Positions 43,214 through 53,652 are shown, counted from the first letter of the stretch. The stretch is 64,000 bases of DNA from Enterobacter sp. kpr-6 (GCF_900116015.1 NZ_FOYH01000008.1:1-64000); one strand, 5' to 3'. The notes: generated by a model not told the origin, from the letters alone. Made by a program: numbers and translations.

Positions 43214-44004
43214 CAGTACTGCGCCCCCAGCGCCAGGCCGATCGCCACGGCATACGCGTCACCGTTCGACGGTAACGGCGGCTGCCGATGGGGAATGGCG
43301 CACCAGGGATCAAACCCCGCCAGCGCATCCGGCACATTACAGACCTGCCCTTCAGACGCCTGCAACCCAAGCTGCCGGGCCAGTTCATCCAGCGATGGCG
43401 TGGTATCGCGGGCCTGCCTTCCCCAACTGTATCGCGTGGCCCACAGCCATTGCGTGCTGTCACGCCACGCCAGCCAGTTCGCAGGCGGAGAAAGGCCGGG
43501 AAGCAGCCGCTGTAGCGCGCAGGCATCCGGCGTGATGGCTGAGATATGAAGATGAAGGGATTCTGCCAGTTCAAGCAGAACCGCCACCTCTTTGCGTTGA
43601 GCCGCCGTGACGCTCCAGGCGTTTTTCAGCGTATCTTCCGCGTAATCGAAGCGCAGATCGGCGTGGGCCATTTCCAGCTCGCGGGCCAGCGTATTCGCCA
43701 CCCACGATACCTGTTCCCGCTCGCGCAAACGCATGGCGGGCTGGGGGATTTTTCGTTGCAGCGTTCGTTCGGCAGGAAAAGCCAGCCGGATATGATGACG
43801 GCGCGGGAGCGTTTTGCTCCACGGCAGCAGGGTCATTGTCAGCTTTTCAGGCTGATTAATTTTCCCGTCGGCAATCACGCCCGGCTCCAGCGGGAGATGC
43901 CACCAGCGGCGCAACGCCCACTGCCCTTTTTCGCAGACCAGCGCGACGCCAAATACGCCATCCTGCTGAATATGAATACCTATTTGCCAGTGTCCAAATA
44001 CCAT
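43213..44004 (-). CDS. hofM: HofM, PilM-like DNA utilisation protein
   Basis: Actin-like cytosolic protein of the PilM/ComA group, 263 residues from ATG 44004 (MVFGHWQIGIHIQQDGVFGV), with AGGGAG upstream. A 15-residue extension from 44049 is not supported by E. coli HofM. It is the first gene of hofMNOPQ and divergent from mrcA, as usual. I found no clear CRP-S (Sxy-type) site before it. Confidence 0.9.
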   Translation of the reverse strand: MVFGHWQIGIHIQQDGVFGVALVCEKGQWALRRWWHLPLEPGVIADGKINQPEKLTMTLLPWSKTLPRRHHIRLAFPAERTLQRKIPQPAMRLREREQVSWVANTLARELEMAHADLRFDYAEDTLKNAWSVTAAQRKEVAVLLELAESLHLHISAITPDACALQRLLPGLSPPANWLAWRDSTQWLWATRYSWGRQARDTTPSLDELARQLGLQASEGQVCNVPDALAGFDPWCAIPHRQPPLPSNGDAYAVAIGLALGAQY

Positions 44005-44124
44005 AAATCGCGATCTCCCTATCGTTCGTCCAAATGACTGCTCTATCAATGCATCTGGCTTGCCTTTATACTACCGCGCGGTTGTTTATAAACTGCCCAA
44101 ATGAAACTAAATGGGAAATCTCCG

Positions 44125-46677
44125 GTGAAGTTCGTAAAGTATTTATTGATCCTTGCAGTCTGTTGCATTCTGCTGGGAGCAGGCTCGATCTATGGCTTAT
44201 ATAAGTATATTGAGCCGCAACTACCTGATGTCACGACGCTCCGCGATGTGCGACTCCAGATCCCAATGCAGGTCTATAGCGCCGATGGCGAATTGATCGC
44301 GCAATTTGGCGAGAAGCGTCGCATTCCGCTGACTTTAGATGAAGTCCCGCCTGAAATGGTGAAAGCGTTTATTGCCACCGAAGACAGCCGCTTCTACGAG
44401 CATCATGGCGTCGATCCCGTGGGGATTTTCCGCGCGGCAAGCGTGGCGCTGATTAACGGCCACGCGTCCCAGGGGGCGAGTACCATTACGCAGCAACTGG
44501 CGCGTAACTTCTTCTTAAGCCCGGAACGCACCCTGATGCGTAAAATCAAAGAAGTGTTCCTTGCGATCCGCATTGAACAATTGATGAATAAAGACGAGAT
44601 CCTCGAGCTTTATCTCAACAAAATTTATCTTGGCTATCGCGCTTACGGTGTGGGTTCAGCGGCGCAGGTTTATTTCGGCAAGTCCGTTGATCAACTGACG
44701 CTCAGTGAGATCGCCGTGATTGCCGGACTGCCAAAAGCACCGTCGACTTTTAACCCGCTCTATTCCTTAGATCGCGCGACCTCCCGCCGCAACGTGGTGC
44801 TGTCGCGTATGCTGAGCGAAGGCTACATCAGCCAGACGCAGTACGATCAGGCGCGCAGTGAAGCCATTGACGCCAACTATCATGCGCCGGAAATCGCCTT
44901 CTCCTCTCCGTATCTTTCTGAGATGGTGCGCCAGGAAATGCTCTCCCGCTACGGCGAAAAAGCCTATGAAGATGGCTACCGCGTTTACACCACCGTCACG
45001 CGCAAAGCCCAGCAGGCCGCGCAGCAGGCGGTGCGTAACAACGTGCTGGACTACGACATGCGCCATGGCTATCGCGGCCCGGCTAACGTGCTGTGGAAAG
45101 TGGGTGAAAGCGCGTGGGACAGTAAAAAAATCACCGATTCGTTAAAAGCGCTCCCCACTTACGGGCCGCTGTTGCCCGCCGTGGTCACCGACGCGAATCC
45201 GCAGGAAGCCACCGCGATGATGGCAGATGGCACGGCGGTTTCGCTGCGCATGGAAGGCATACGCTGGGCGCGCCCGTACCGCTCCGATACCGCTCAGGGC
45301 GCAACGCCGCGTAAAGTCACGGACGCGGTGCAGACCGGACAGCAAATCTGGGTTCGTCAGGTAGGCGACGCCTGGTGGCTGGCGCAGGTGCCGGATGTTA
45401 ACTCAGCGCTGGTTTCCATTAATCCGCAAAATGGCGCGCTGATCGCGCTGGTGGGCGGCTTTGACTTCAACCAGAGCAAGTTTAACCGTGCCACCCAGGC
45501 GCTGCGTCAGGTCGGCTCGAATATCAAACCGTTCCTTTACACCGCTGCGATGGATAAAGGGCTGACGCTGGCCAGCATCCTCAATGATGTGCCAATTTCC
45601 CGCTGGGATGCTGGTGCCGGATCGGACTGGCAGCCGAAAAACTCCCCGGCGGAGTATGCCGGGCCAATCCGTTTACGTCAGGGCTTAGGCCAGTCGAAAA
45701 ACGTGGTGATGGTGCGCGCCATGCGGGCCATGGGCGTGGATTATGCGGCGGAATATTTGCAGCGCTTCGGCTTCCCGGCACGCAATATCGTGCATACCGA
45801 ATCCCTCGCGCTCGGTTCTGCCTCGTTTACCCCGCTACAGGTCGCGCGCGGCTACGCGGTAATGGCAAACGGCGGCTTCCTGGTCGATCCTTATTTCATC
45901 AATAAAATCGAAGACGGTCAGGGCAACGTCGTGTTTGAGGCGCGGCCTAAAGTCGCCTGCGCCGAGTGCGATATTCCGGTGATTTACGGCGAAACGCAGA
46001 AGTCCAACGTTCTGGAAAACCGGGATGTGGAAGATGTGGCTGTTTCGCAGGAGCAGCAGAACGCTGTTGTGCCGATGCCGCGACTGGAGCAGGCAAACCA
46101 GGCGCTGGTTGCGCAGACGGGCGTGACGGAATACGCGCCGCATGTGATCAACACGCCGCTGTCGTTTTTAATTAAGAGCGCGCTTAACAGTAATATCTTC
46201 GGCGAACCGGGCTGGCAAGGCACCGGCTGGCGCGCGGGGCGCGATCTGAAGCGTAACGATATCGGCGGCAAAACCGGCACCACCAACAGCTCGAAAGATG
46301 CGTGGTTCTCCGGCTACGGGCCGGGCGTTGTAACCTCTGTCTGGATTGGCTTTGACGATCACCGTCGCGATCTGGGCCGCACCACGGCGTCGGGAGCAAT
46401 TAAAGATCAGATTTCAGGCTATGAAGGCGGGGCTAAAAGTGCCCAGCCTGCCTGGGATGACTTTATGAAACATGCCCTCGACGGGGTGCCGGAAGAGCCG
46501 TTAACGCCACCACCTGGCATCGTGAGCGTGAATATCGACCGCAGCAGCGGGCAGCTCGCCAATGGCGGAAATAGTCGTCAGGAGTATTTCATTGAAGGCA
46601 CGCAGCCAACGCAGCAGGCGGTGCATGAAGTGGGTACGGTGATTATTGATGGTGGCGAGACGCACGAGTTGTTCTGA
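44125..46677 (+). CDS. mrcA: Penicillin-binding protein 1A
   Basis: Bifunctional peptidoglycan glycosyltransferase/transpeptidase anchored in the inner membrane. With GTG 44125 (KFVKYLLILAVCCILLGAG following) it has 850 residues, exactly the E. coli length. An ATG 8 codons upstream is possible but lacks family support. The GT51 domain has ATEDSRFYEHHG and GASTITQQLARN. The transpeptidase has SNIK (nucleophile Ser), SxN-type residues and GGKTGTTN. An OB-like domain lies between. It is divergent from hofM. Confidence 0.97.
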   Translation: MKFVKYLLILAVCCILLGAGSIYGLYKYIEPQLPDVTTLRDVRLQIPMQVYSADGELIAQFGEKRRIPLTLDEVPPEMVKAFIATEDSRFYEHHGVDPVGIFRAASVALINGHASQGASTITQQLARNFFLSPERTLMRKIKEVFLAIRIEQLMNKDEILELYLNKIYLGYRAYGVGSAAQVYFGKSVDQLTLSEIAVIAGLPKAPSTFNPLYSLDRATSRRNVVLSRMLSEGYISQTQYDQARSEAIDANYHAPEIAFSSPYLSEMVRQEMLSRYGEKAYEDGYRVYTTVTRKAQQAAQQAVRNNVLDYDMRHGYRGPANVLWKVGESAWDSKKITDSLKALPTYGPLLPAVVTDANPQEATAMMADGTAVSLRMEGIRWARPYRSDTAQGATPRKVTDAVQTGQQIWVRQVGDAWWLAQVPDVNSALVSINPQNGALIALVGGFDFNQSKFNRATQALRQVGSNIKPFLYTAAMDKGLTLASILNDVPISRWDAGAGSDWQPKNSPAEYAGPIRLRQGLGQSKNVVMVRAMRAMGVDYAAEYLQRFGFPARNIVHTESLALGSASFTPLQVARGYAVMANGGFLVDPYFINKIEDGQGNVVFEARPKVACAECDIPVIYGETQKSNVLENRDVEDVAVSQEQQNAVVPMPRLEQANQALVAQTGVTEYAPHVINTPLSFLIKSALNSNIFGEPGWQGTGWRAGRDLKRNDIGGKTGTTNSSKDAWFSGYGPGVVTSVWIGFDDHRRDLGRTTASGAIKDQISGYEGGAKSAQPAWDDFMKHALDGVPEEPLTPPPGIVSVNIDRSSGQLANGGNSRQEYFIEGTQPTQQAVHEVGTVIIDGGETHELF

Positions 46678-46686
46678 TCGTAAACA

Positions 46687-46816
46687 CCCCTCACCCCGGC
46701 CCTCTCCCCAGGGAGAGGGGGAAAGGCGGGATTGCCTCTCCCTCAGAGAGAGGCGGAAAGGCAAGTACGCACTCGATCGGTTCCCTCTCCCTCAGGGAGA
46801 GGGTTAGGGTGAGGGT
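46687..46816. repeat. GC-rich palindromic repeat island (mrcA–nudE)
   Basis: Starts CCCCTCACCCCGGCCCTC and ends AGGGTTAGGGTGAGGG. Three palindromic arms are visible, the middle one degenerate (CCTCTCCCTCAGAGAGAGG). It fills the gap between convergent mrcA and nudE and probably ends both transcripts. Confidence 0.9.
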
Positions 46817-46819
46817 GAA

Positions 46820-47380
46820 TTAAAGCCGCCCCTGCCCTTTCAGCCATTCGCGCACCAGAAACAGCGCGCTGACATTACGGGCTTCATTGAAATCCGGATC
46901 TTCAAGTAAATCCATCAGATGAGCGATCGGCCAGCGCACCTGCGGCAGCGGTTCAGGCTCATCCCCTTCCAGCGATTCCGGGTACAAATCTTCCGCCACC
47001 ACAATGTTCATTTTGCTTGAGAAGTAGGACGGTGCCATGCTGAGTTTTTTCAGGAAGGTGAGTTCCTTCGCGCCAAAACCCACTTCTTCTTTTAGCTCAC
47101 GGTTCGCCGCGTCGTAGACGCTTTCACCCGGATCGATAAGCCCTTTCGAAAAGCCCAGTTCGTAGGCTTCAATCCCCACGGCATATTCGCGAATTAAAAT
47201 CAGATGGTCATCAACGATGGGCACAATCATTACGGCTTCACGCGTAGAGGGACGCATACGCTCGTACACGCGGCGGACGCCGTTGCTAAATTCCAGGTCC
47301 ACGCTTTCGACGTTAAACAATCGTGACTTCGCGACCGTTTCAACGTTAAGAATGGTGGGTTTTTGCAATGATTTGCTCAT
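46820..47380 (-). CDS. nudE: ADP compounds hydrolase NudE (Nudix)
   Basis: Cytosolic Nudix hydrolase cleaving ADP-ribose, NADH and Ap3A-type substrates. It has 186 residues. The Nudix box is intact: GLIDPGESVYDAANRELKEE followed by VGFGAK, with all catalytic Glu. This contrasts with the degenerate box of the NrtR-like protein at 14937. It shares the ADP-ribose theme with the NAD module, but is a normal housekeeping gene of this neighbourhood. Confidence 0.96.
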   Translation of the reverse strand: MSKSLQKPTILNVETVAKSRLFNVESVDLEFSNGVRRVYERMRPSTREAVMIVPIVDDHLILIREYAVGIEAYELGFSKGLIDPGESVYDAANRELKEEVGFGAKELTFLKKLSMAPSYFSSKMNIVVAEDLYPESLEGDEPEPLPQVRWPIAHLMDLLEDPDFNEARNVSALFLVREWLKGQGRL

Positions 47381-47702
47381 GATGGTCAGTCTTTACAGTG
47401 AAAACTGCGGTTATTGTGCGGTATACCGCACGGTTTCGGCAATGTGATTTGCTTCTGATTTACATTTTTGTAACCTATCTTAACTCATTCCCCATTTCAC
47501 TAAAAAAGTCAAGGGGTTGAATTAAAACTAGGAATTTGCTGATTTTTTGCGGTAACCGGCTTTGCTACTATCGCGTGCGCTGTGAGCAGGGGCTTAAAAA
47601 CGTACAATTACCTCGCTCGTCGGTTGCCATTGACGTGATGTCGTATCTTTATAAAGGTGCTACGAAATACACCTCTGTAAGAAAAAGTAAGATGGGGAAA
47701 GC
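47381..47702 (+). promoter_or_regulatory. nudE–igaA divergent promoter region
   Basis: 322 bases without a gene between divergent nudE and igaA. It is AT-rich in the middle (47460–47560). TACTAT near 47565 could be an igaA -10 box, but no -35 at the right distance is convincing. The igaA ribosome binding site is GATGGGGAAAGC just before its ATG. No hairpin or repeat of note is seen. Confidence 0.4.
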
Positions 47703-49838
47703 ATGAGCACCATTTTGATTTTTTTCGCTGCTTGGCTTGCCTGCGCCCTTCTTGCGGGGTGGTTCTTCCGGCGGCGGAAAAAGCGCCTTTACCGGCTGCC
47801 AAACCTGCAGGCTTTTGCTGAAGCCGCAACGCGCAAGTTGACCAGTGATGAGCGCAGCGCAATTGAAAGCTATCTCGATACTCTTTCCCGTACGCTTGAA
47901 GTGCCGGGGCCGACCGGGGCGACGACGCCACCGGTGGCGATGGCGTTAAACGCGCAAAGCGACACGGTTCTTGCCGTGACGCACTCCATTACCCGTTACG
48001 GTATCAACACCGACGATCTCAATAAGTGGCGCTACTATCTGGATGCGGTCGAAGTGCATCTGCCGCCGTTTTGGGAGCAGTACATCACCGATGAAAATAC
48101 CGTCGAGCTGATCCGCACCGACACGCTGCCGCTGGTGATTTCCCTTAATGGTCATACGTTAAGTGAATACATGCAGGAGATGCGCGGCTACTCGCTCGAG
48201 CTGCAATCCGTCACTCAGGCGTCCATTCGCGGTGAAGAAAGCGAGCAGATTGAGCTGTTAAATATCCGTCAGGAAACCCGTGAAGAATATGCGCTAAGCC
48301 GCCCGGACGGTCTGCGCGAAGCGCTGCTCATCAGCCTCTCTTTCCTGCTGTTTTTCTTCTGTCTCGTCACGCCAAATGTCTTCGTCCCCTGGATGGCGGG
48401 CGGCGCGATCCTGCTGCTGGCCGCCGGTCTTTGGGGACTCTTTGCGCCCCCGGCCAAAAATACCCTGCGTGAAATCCACTGCCTGCGTGGCACACCCAAG
48501 CGCTGGGGGCTGTTTGGCGAAAACGATCAGGAGCAGATCAATAATATTTCACTGGGCATTATCGACCTGATTTATCCGCGCCACTGGCAGCCTTACCTCG
48601 CTCAGGATTTGGGCCAGCAGACGGATATCGATATTTATCTCGACCGCCACGTTGTCCGTCAGGGGCGCTTTTTGTCTCTGCATGACGAGGCCACTCATTT
48701 CCCGCTGCAACACTGGCTGCGCAGTGCGGTGATTGCCGTCGGCGCGCTTATGGTACTGGCGATGCTGATTATCTGGGTGCCGCTGGACATGCCGATTAAA
48801 TTCACCGTTTCCTGGATGAAAGGCGCGCAAACCATTGAAGCCACCAGCGTCGGTGAGCTTGAGTCTGTCTCGCTGCGCGTCGGTGATACCTTACGCATCC
48901 GTGGAACCGGGATGTGTAACATTCACGCCCAAAATAACTGGACCCGGCAGCAGGAATCGCCGTTTGCCCCCTTCGACTGCTCGCAGATTATCTGGAATAA
49001 CGCGCCAGTCCTGCCGTTACCGGAATCAGAAACGGTCAACAAAGCCAACGCGCTTATTCAGGCGGTGAATCGCCAGCTCCATCCACAAACGGAAGACGAT
49101 TCACGCGTCAGCGCCGCCCTGCGTTCCGCGATCCAAAAATCGGGAATGGTATTGCTGGATGATTTTGCCGACATCGTATTGAGAACGGAGGATCTTTGCT
49201 CCGTCGAAGATGAATGCCTGCGACTGAAAAATGCGCTGGTGAACCTCGGTAATACCAAAGACTGGGAAGCGCTGACGCGCCGCGCCAGCACCGGAAAACT
49301 TAGCGGCGTCAATGTGTTGCTGCGCCCGGTGAGCGCGGAGTCGCTGGATAATCTGGTGACCACCTCCACCGCGCCATTCATTACCCGCGAAACCACCCGC
49401 GCCGCGCAGTCTCTCAATAGCCCGGCACCTGGCGGATTTTTGATTACCAGCGAGGAAGGCAGCGAGTTAGTGGATCAGCCCTGGCCGCCTGTCGCCCTGT
49501 ATGACTATCCGGCTAAAGATCAGTGGAATGAGTTCCAGCGGCTGGCGCAAATGCTGATGCAGACGCCGTTCAGCGCCGAGGGGATCATCACTAATCTTTA
49601 TACTGACGCCAACGGCACCCGCCATATCAGTCTGCACCGGATGCCGGACAGCGCGGGCCTGTGGCGTTATACCGGCACCGCCCTGCTGCTGCTGGCGATG
49701 ATCGTGTGCAGCCTCTACAACGGTATTCAGGCGATTCGCCGCTTCCACCGCCATCGCTCGCGCCTGGCGGACATTCAGAACTATTACGATAGCTGCCTGA
49801 ATCCCACGCTTATCGCCGCTCCGGATAACATTCTCTGA
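47703..49838 (+). CDS. igaA: Rcs phosphorelay inhibitor IgaA/YrfF
   Basis: Inner-membrane protein that holds down the Rcs envelope-stress phosphorelay by contacting RcsD; it is essential in enterobacteria with an intact Rcs system. It has 711 residues. An N-terminal helix (1–20), cytoplasmic domains, two central helices (about 205–245), another near 340–360, a large periplasmic domain (about 365–650) and a final helix (about 655–675) are apparent. No domain is missing. It precedes yrfG. Confidence 0.95.
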   Translation: MSTILIFFAAWLACALLAGWFFRRRKKRLYRLPNLQAFAEAATRKLTSDERSAIESYLDTLSRTLEVPGPTGATTPPVAMALNAQSDTVLAVTHSITRYGINTDDLNKWRYYLDAVEVHLPPFWEQYITDENTVELIRTDTLPLVISLNGHTLSEYMQEMRGYSLELQSVTQASIRGEESEQIELLNIRQETREEYALSRPDGLREALLISLSFLLFFFCLVTPNVFVPWMAGGAILLLAAGLWGLFAPPAKNTLREIHCLRGTPKRWGLFGENDQEQINNISLGIIDLIYPRHWQPYLAQDLGQQTDIDIYLDRHVVRQGRFLSLHDEATHFPLQHWLRSAVIAVGALMVLAMLIIWVPLDMPIKFTVSWMKGAQTIEATSVGELESVSLRVGDTLRIRGTGMCNIHAQNNWTRQQESPFAPFDCSQIIWNNAPVLPLPESETVNKANALIQAVNRQLHPQTEDDSRVSAALRSAIQKSGMVLLDDFADIVLRTEDLCSVEDECLRLKNALVNLGNTKDWEALTRRASTGKLSGVNVLLRPVSAESLDNLVTTSTAPFITRETTRAAQSLNSPAPGGFLITSEEGSELVDQPWPPVALYDYPAKDQWNEFQRLAQMLMQTPFSAEGIITNLYTDANGTRHISLHRMPDSAGLWRYTGTALLLLAMIVCSLYNGIQAIRRFHRHRSRLADIQNYYDSCLNPTLIAAPDNIL

Positions 49839-49895
49839 TAAAATCCGCGCGCGACGCCCATGCGCTCGCGCTCGTTTTTCTGGCTGGAGTTTTCT

Positions 49896-50579
49896 ATGCA
49901 TATTGATATCGACTGGCAAAACGTAGATACCGTTTTGCTGGACATGGACGGCACGCTTCTCGATCTCGCGTTTGATAACGACTTCTGGCAAAGGCTGGTG
50001 CCGGAAACCTACGGCGCTAAACTTGGGATTACGGCGCAGGAAGCGCAGGCGCTTATCAGCCAGGAGTATCACGCCGTCCAGCATACGCTAAACTGGTACT
50101 GTCTGGATTACTGGAGCGAACGGCTCGGGCTGGATATCTGCGCGATGACCACCGCCGAAGGCCCGCGCGCCGTCCTGCGCGAAGATACCGTGCCGTTCCT
50201 GGATGCGCTTAAAGCCTGTGGAAAACGCCGCATATTGCTCACCAACGCGCATCCGCACAATCTGGCCGTGAAGCTGACGCATACGGGTCTCGCCTCACAC
50301 CTTGATTTATTACTTTCCACCCACACATTTAGCTTTCCAAAAGAGGATCAGCGATTGTGGCACGCCGTGCAGCAGGAAACCGGGTTCAATCCTGAACGGA
50401 CGCTGTTTATTGACGACAGCGAACCGATCCTGGATGCGGCTGCTAAATTTGGTATTCGTTACTGTCTGGGCATTACCAACCCGGACTCCGGCATGGCTGA
50501 AAAAAGTTATCAGCGCCATCCGGGGCTGAACGACTACCGCCACCTGCTCCCATGGCTCGGTGTAAAGGAGACGCGATGA
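49896..50579 (+). CDS. yrfG: GMP/IMP nucleotidase YrfG
   Basis: HAD-superfamily 5'-nucleotidase acting on GMP and IMP. It has 227 residues from ATG 49896 (MHIDIDWQNVDTVLLDMDGT), with GGAG upstream. A 12-residue extension was rejected. Motif I is LDMDGTLLD, motif II LLTNAHP, and motif III/IV FPKEDQRLW and FIDDSEPILDAA. The stop overlaps the hslR ATG (ATGA). Confidence 0.94.
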   Translation: MHIDIDWQNVDTVLLDMDGTLLDLAFDNDFWQRLVPETYGAKLGITAQEAQALISQEYHAVQHTLNWYCLDYWSERLGLDICAMTTAEGPRAVLREDTVPFLDALKACGKRRILLTNAHPHNLAVKLTHTGLASHLDLLLSTHTFSFPKEDQRLWHAVQQETGFNPERTLFIDDSEPILDAAAKFGIRYCLGITNPDSGMAEKSYQRHPGLNDYRHLLPWLGVKETR

Positions 50580-50977
50580 AAGAAAAACCGGCACAAGAGG
50601 TTCGTCTGGATAAATGGCTCTGGGCCGCGCGCTTTTACAAAACCCGGGCGCTGTCACGCGAGATGATCGAAGGCGGTAAAGTGCATTACAACGGACAGCG
50701 CACCAAACCGAGCAAAATCGTTGAGCTGAATGCCCGGCTGACGCTACGCCAGGGAAACGACGAGCGCACGGTGATCGTGAAAGCGATTACCGAGCAGCGG
50801 CGTCCGGCGAGCGAGGCGGTGGAACTGTACGAAGAAACGGCAGAAAGCGTTGAAAAACGTGAAAAAATTGCGTTAGCGCGCAAGATGAACGCGTTAACCA
50901 TGCCGCACCCTGATCGGCGTCCGGATAAGAAAGAACGCCGCGATTTGATGAAATTTAAATATGGTGAAGACGAATAA
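50576..50977 (+). CDS. hslR: Heat shock protein 15, ribosome-recycling RNA-binding protein
   Basis: S4-domain RNA-binding protein that rescues 50S subunits carrying stalled peptidyl-tRNA. It has 133 residues from ATG 50576, which overlaps the yrfG stop; GGAG lies upstream. The S4 domain (about 9–70) has VRLDKWLWAARFYKTRALSR, and a basic C-terminal tail follows (RRPDKKERRDLMKFK). It is followed by hslO. Confidence 0.95.
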   Translation: MKEKPAQEVRLDKWLWAARFYKTRALSREMIEGGKVHYNGQRTKPSKIVELNARLTLRQGNDERTVIVKAITEQRRPASEAVELYEETAESVEKREKIALARKMNALTMPHPDRRPDKKERRDLMKFKYGEDE

Positions 50978-51001
50978 CGTTCACCCTAAGACGAGATGAC
51001 T

Positions 51002-51880
51002 ATGGCCCAACACGACCAATTACACCGCTACCTGTTTGAAAACTACGCCGTTCGCGGCGAACTGGTCACGGTATCCGAGAGCCTGCAACAGATCCTCGAA
51101 AATCACAGCTACCCGCAACCGGTGAAAACCATTCTTGCTGAGCTGCTGGTTGCCACCAGCTTACTGACCGCCACGCTGAAATTTGCCGGGGATATTACCG
51201 TGCAGTTGCAGGGCGACGGGCCGATGAGCCTGGCGGTGATTAACGGCAATAACCGCCAGCAGATGCGCGGCGTGGCGCGCGTGCAGGGTGAGATTGCCGA
51301 TGATGCCGATCTGAAAACGCTGGTAGGTAACGGCTTTTTAGTCATCACCATCACCCCGGAAGAAGGCGAGCGCTATCAGGGCGTGGTCGGTCTGGAAGGT
51401 GATACGCTGGCCGCCTGCCTGGAAGATTACTTCATGCGTTCCGAGCAGTTGCCGACGCGTCTGTTTATCCGCACCGGCGAGGTGGAAGGAAAACTGGCGG
51501 CAGGCGGAATGCTGTTGCAGGTGTTGCCCGCGCAGGATACTCAGGTGAACGACTTTGAGCATCTGGCGACGCTGACCGACACCATTAAAACGGAAGAGTT
51601 GTTAACCCTCCCGGCTAACGATGTGCTGTGGCGTCTGTATCACGAAGAAGAAGTGACGCTCTACGATCCGCAGGATGTGGAATTCAAATGCACCTGCTCA
51701 CGCGAGCGTTGTGCCGGGGCGCTGAAAACGCTGCCTGATGAAGAAATCGACAGCATTGTCGCTGAAGAAGGCGAAATCGACATGCATTGCGATTACTGCG
51801 GCAATCACTATCTGTTCAACGCGATGGATATTGCCGAGATCCGCAATAACGCCTCCCCTGCCGATCCGCAACTGCATTAA
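51002..51880 (+). CDS. hslO: Redox-regulated chaperone Hsp33
   Basis: Cytosolic holdase activated by oxidation. It has 292 residues from ATG 51002 ([20 protein letters not shown]), the E. coli length; an ATG two codons earlier is also possible. The C-terminal zinc switch is complete: FKCTCS and MHCDYCGNH supply the CxC…CxxC cysteines (about 230–270). It is co-oriented with hslR and probably co-transcribed and heat-shock induced. Confidence 0.96.
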   Translation: MAQHDQLHRYLFENYAVRGELVTVSESLQQILENHSYPQPVKTILAELLVATSLLTATLKFAGDITVQLQGDGPMSLAVINGNNRQQMRGVARVQGEIADDADLKTLVGNGFLVITITPEEGERYQGVVGLEGDTLAACLEDYFMRSEQLPTRLFIRTGEVEGKLAAGGMLLQVLPAQDTQVNDFEHLATLTDTIKTEELLTLPANDVLWRLYHEEEVTLYDPQDVEFKCTCSRERCAGALKTLPDEEIDSIVAEEGEIDMHCDYCGNHYLFNAMDIAEIRNNASPADPQLH

Positions 51881-51888
51881 TCCCTGAC

Positions 51889-51910
51889 GCCCGGCAGACT
51901 ACTGCCGGGC
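51889..51910. terminator. Palindrome between hslO and yhgE
   Basis: GCCCGGCAG-acta-CTGCCGGGC is a perfect 9-bp stem between convergent hslO and yhgE. A TGTCATTTG tail follows rather than a strict T run, so it is either a weak terminator or a short REP-like unit. Confidence 0.6.
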
Positions 51911-51921
51911 TGTCATTTGCG

Positions 51922-53652
51922 CTAATTGCTGTAATGAATATCGAGTTGTTCATCACCCACGCGCAGATCCTGCCAGACTTTAGGTTGCACGGTTAACCTG
52001 CCGCTGGCCGCGGCGCTAAGCACCTCTTCTTTGGTCAAATTATTCGGCAGCGACGACCAGCCGTTGTTGACCCATTTCGCCTCATGGAAGCGATAAACCT
52101 GCATCTCCCCGGCACCAAAGGCGAAAAGCACCCACTCGGGCTGACCATCGCCGTTCAGATCCTGATTGATCAGCAGGCATGAAGCCGGTTCTGAACATGA
52201 ACGGAAGCTGTACCTGCCGCTCTCTGCGGCATCTTTCCAGAAAGCAGCCTCAGGTGGCTTTGAGCCCGGTGCTATCTCAATATTTTTTATCAGCGTCTCC
52301 ACCATCGTACCGTTATCAACACTGGAGAAGCCGGTCAAAAGCGAATTCAACTCCTTTTTACGCTTTGCGGATTTGATAAATTCCTTATCTTTATGTAGCG
52401 CGACCAGCGCATCCCGTCCCGGCTTACGGCTGTGATCGAGCATATACAGACTGACCTCATCCGCCGTGATTTTACCGCTGTGATAGCGCGCCATATGGCT
52501 GTTAACGCCGATGCGCCAGGGATCGAGCACAGGCGTGTGCAGCAAAAACAGTATTGCGCAGGCGAGCAGCGAAACCCCCTGGTTTACCTTCCCCTGGAAG
52601 TGAATCGGATTGGCCCGGCGCTTGATAATGCTCACCAGATATCCCAGCGACCAGACCAGAAGCACCAGCACCACCAGCACGCCGTAGATACGTGACGCCG
52701 ACCAGCCGTGCTGATGAACCCGCAACGCCAGCGCCCAGCCCGCGATCAGCACATACACCGGCGCGATAAGCAGCGACACTTTCACCACGCAGCGCAGCAC
52801 GGGCGGATAAGGCAGCCATTCCCGCTGCGGATCTCTGACAATCGCCATCAGCAATAGCAGCAGCATCGCCAGCGTGGATAACAAACCCGCCGCCGAAACG
52901 TGACCGGAAATAGCCTGTAAGCCGGTAAAAGGTAGCGTGACGATAAACATCAGCGCCAGCAGCGACACCATCGGCAGCAGGCCAATGCCAATAAAGGTCA
53001 GCAGTTTTTGTACTGCGGCAACCAGCCGGAACTGCGTGCGGGCCAGAATCACCGCAAGGGCACCGATCGTCCCAATGGCTATGCAGGCAAACCAGTCGGT
53101 ATCGAAGAACAGCCGGTCAAAGAAGGTGATCCCCACCAGCTCAAAGAGCCTGCTCCACAACAACAGCACCAGCCAGACCAGGCCGTTAATGAATAAACAG
53201 ACCAGCAGCGTGAGCGCGTTCAGCCACATCCGGGCGTAAAACTGGGAATAACGCGCCACACCTTGCTGCGCATTAAGCCGATGCTGTAGCCAGGGCAGCC
53301 CAAGAAGTGCCATACAAAGCAGTTGCCAGCCGAAGATCCAGAGTGCCTCTTCAACGCGCCATTGACTCAGACCGGTAAGATCCTGTTTCAGCCAATAGCT
53401 CATCGCCAGCACGAGCGCGGCAATTGCCGCCAGCCAGCCCCAGAGTGCGCGTTGTTTAAAGGACACCACCGTCAGCAACAGGATGGATGAAATCGCCAGC
53501 GACGCGGGCAATCCATAAAACAACCAGTCGTGATTAACGGGGGCCAGCCAGTTAAACAAGACATAGCACACCAGTCCTTGCAGCAAACCCGTGACCATCA
53601 TGCCCCAGCGCGTCGCACGTGAAAGCGCCGTACTCTGCATTCCACTATCCAT
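51922..53652 (-). CDS. yhgE: DUF4153 inner-membrane protein YhgE
   Basis: Polytopic inner-membrane protein of 576 residues, close to E. coli YhgE in length and at its usual place between hslO and pckA. About 11–12 hydrophobic helices fill residues 15–390. A soluble C-terminal part (about 395–576) contains NQDLNGDGQPEWVLFAFG, which resembles a calcium-binding-like DxNGDGxxD loop. Function unknown. It starts MDSGMQSTALSRATRWGMM; a start at the second Met is possible. Confidence 0.88.
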   Translation of the reverse strand: MDSGMQSTALSRATRWGMMVTGLLQGLVCYVLFNWLAPVNHDWLFYGLPASLAISSILLLTVVSFKQRALWGWLAAIAALVLAMSYWLKQDLTGLSQWRVEEALWIFGWQLLCMALLGLPWLQHRLNAQQGVARYSQFYARMWLNALTLLVCLFINGLVWLVLLLWSRLFELVGITFFDRLFFDTDWFACIAIGTIGALAVILARTQFRLVAAVQKLLTFIGIGLLPMVSLLALMFIVTLPFTGLQAISGHVSAAGLLSTLAMLLLLLMAIVRDPQREWLPYPPVLRCVVKVSLLIAPVYVLIAGWALALRVHQHGWSASRIYGVLVVLVLLVWSLGYLVSIIKRRANPIHFQGKVNQGVSLLACAILFLLHTPVLDPWRIGVNSHMARYHSGKITADEVSLYMLDHSRKPGRDALVALHKDKEFIKSAKRKKELNSLLTGFSSVDNGTMVETLIKNIEIAPGSKPPEAAFWKDAAESGRYSFRSCSEPASCLLINQDLNGDGQPEWVLFAFGAGEMQVYRFHEAKWVNNGWSSLPNNLTKEEVLSAAASGRLTVQPKVWQDLRVGDEQLDIHYSN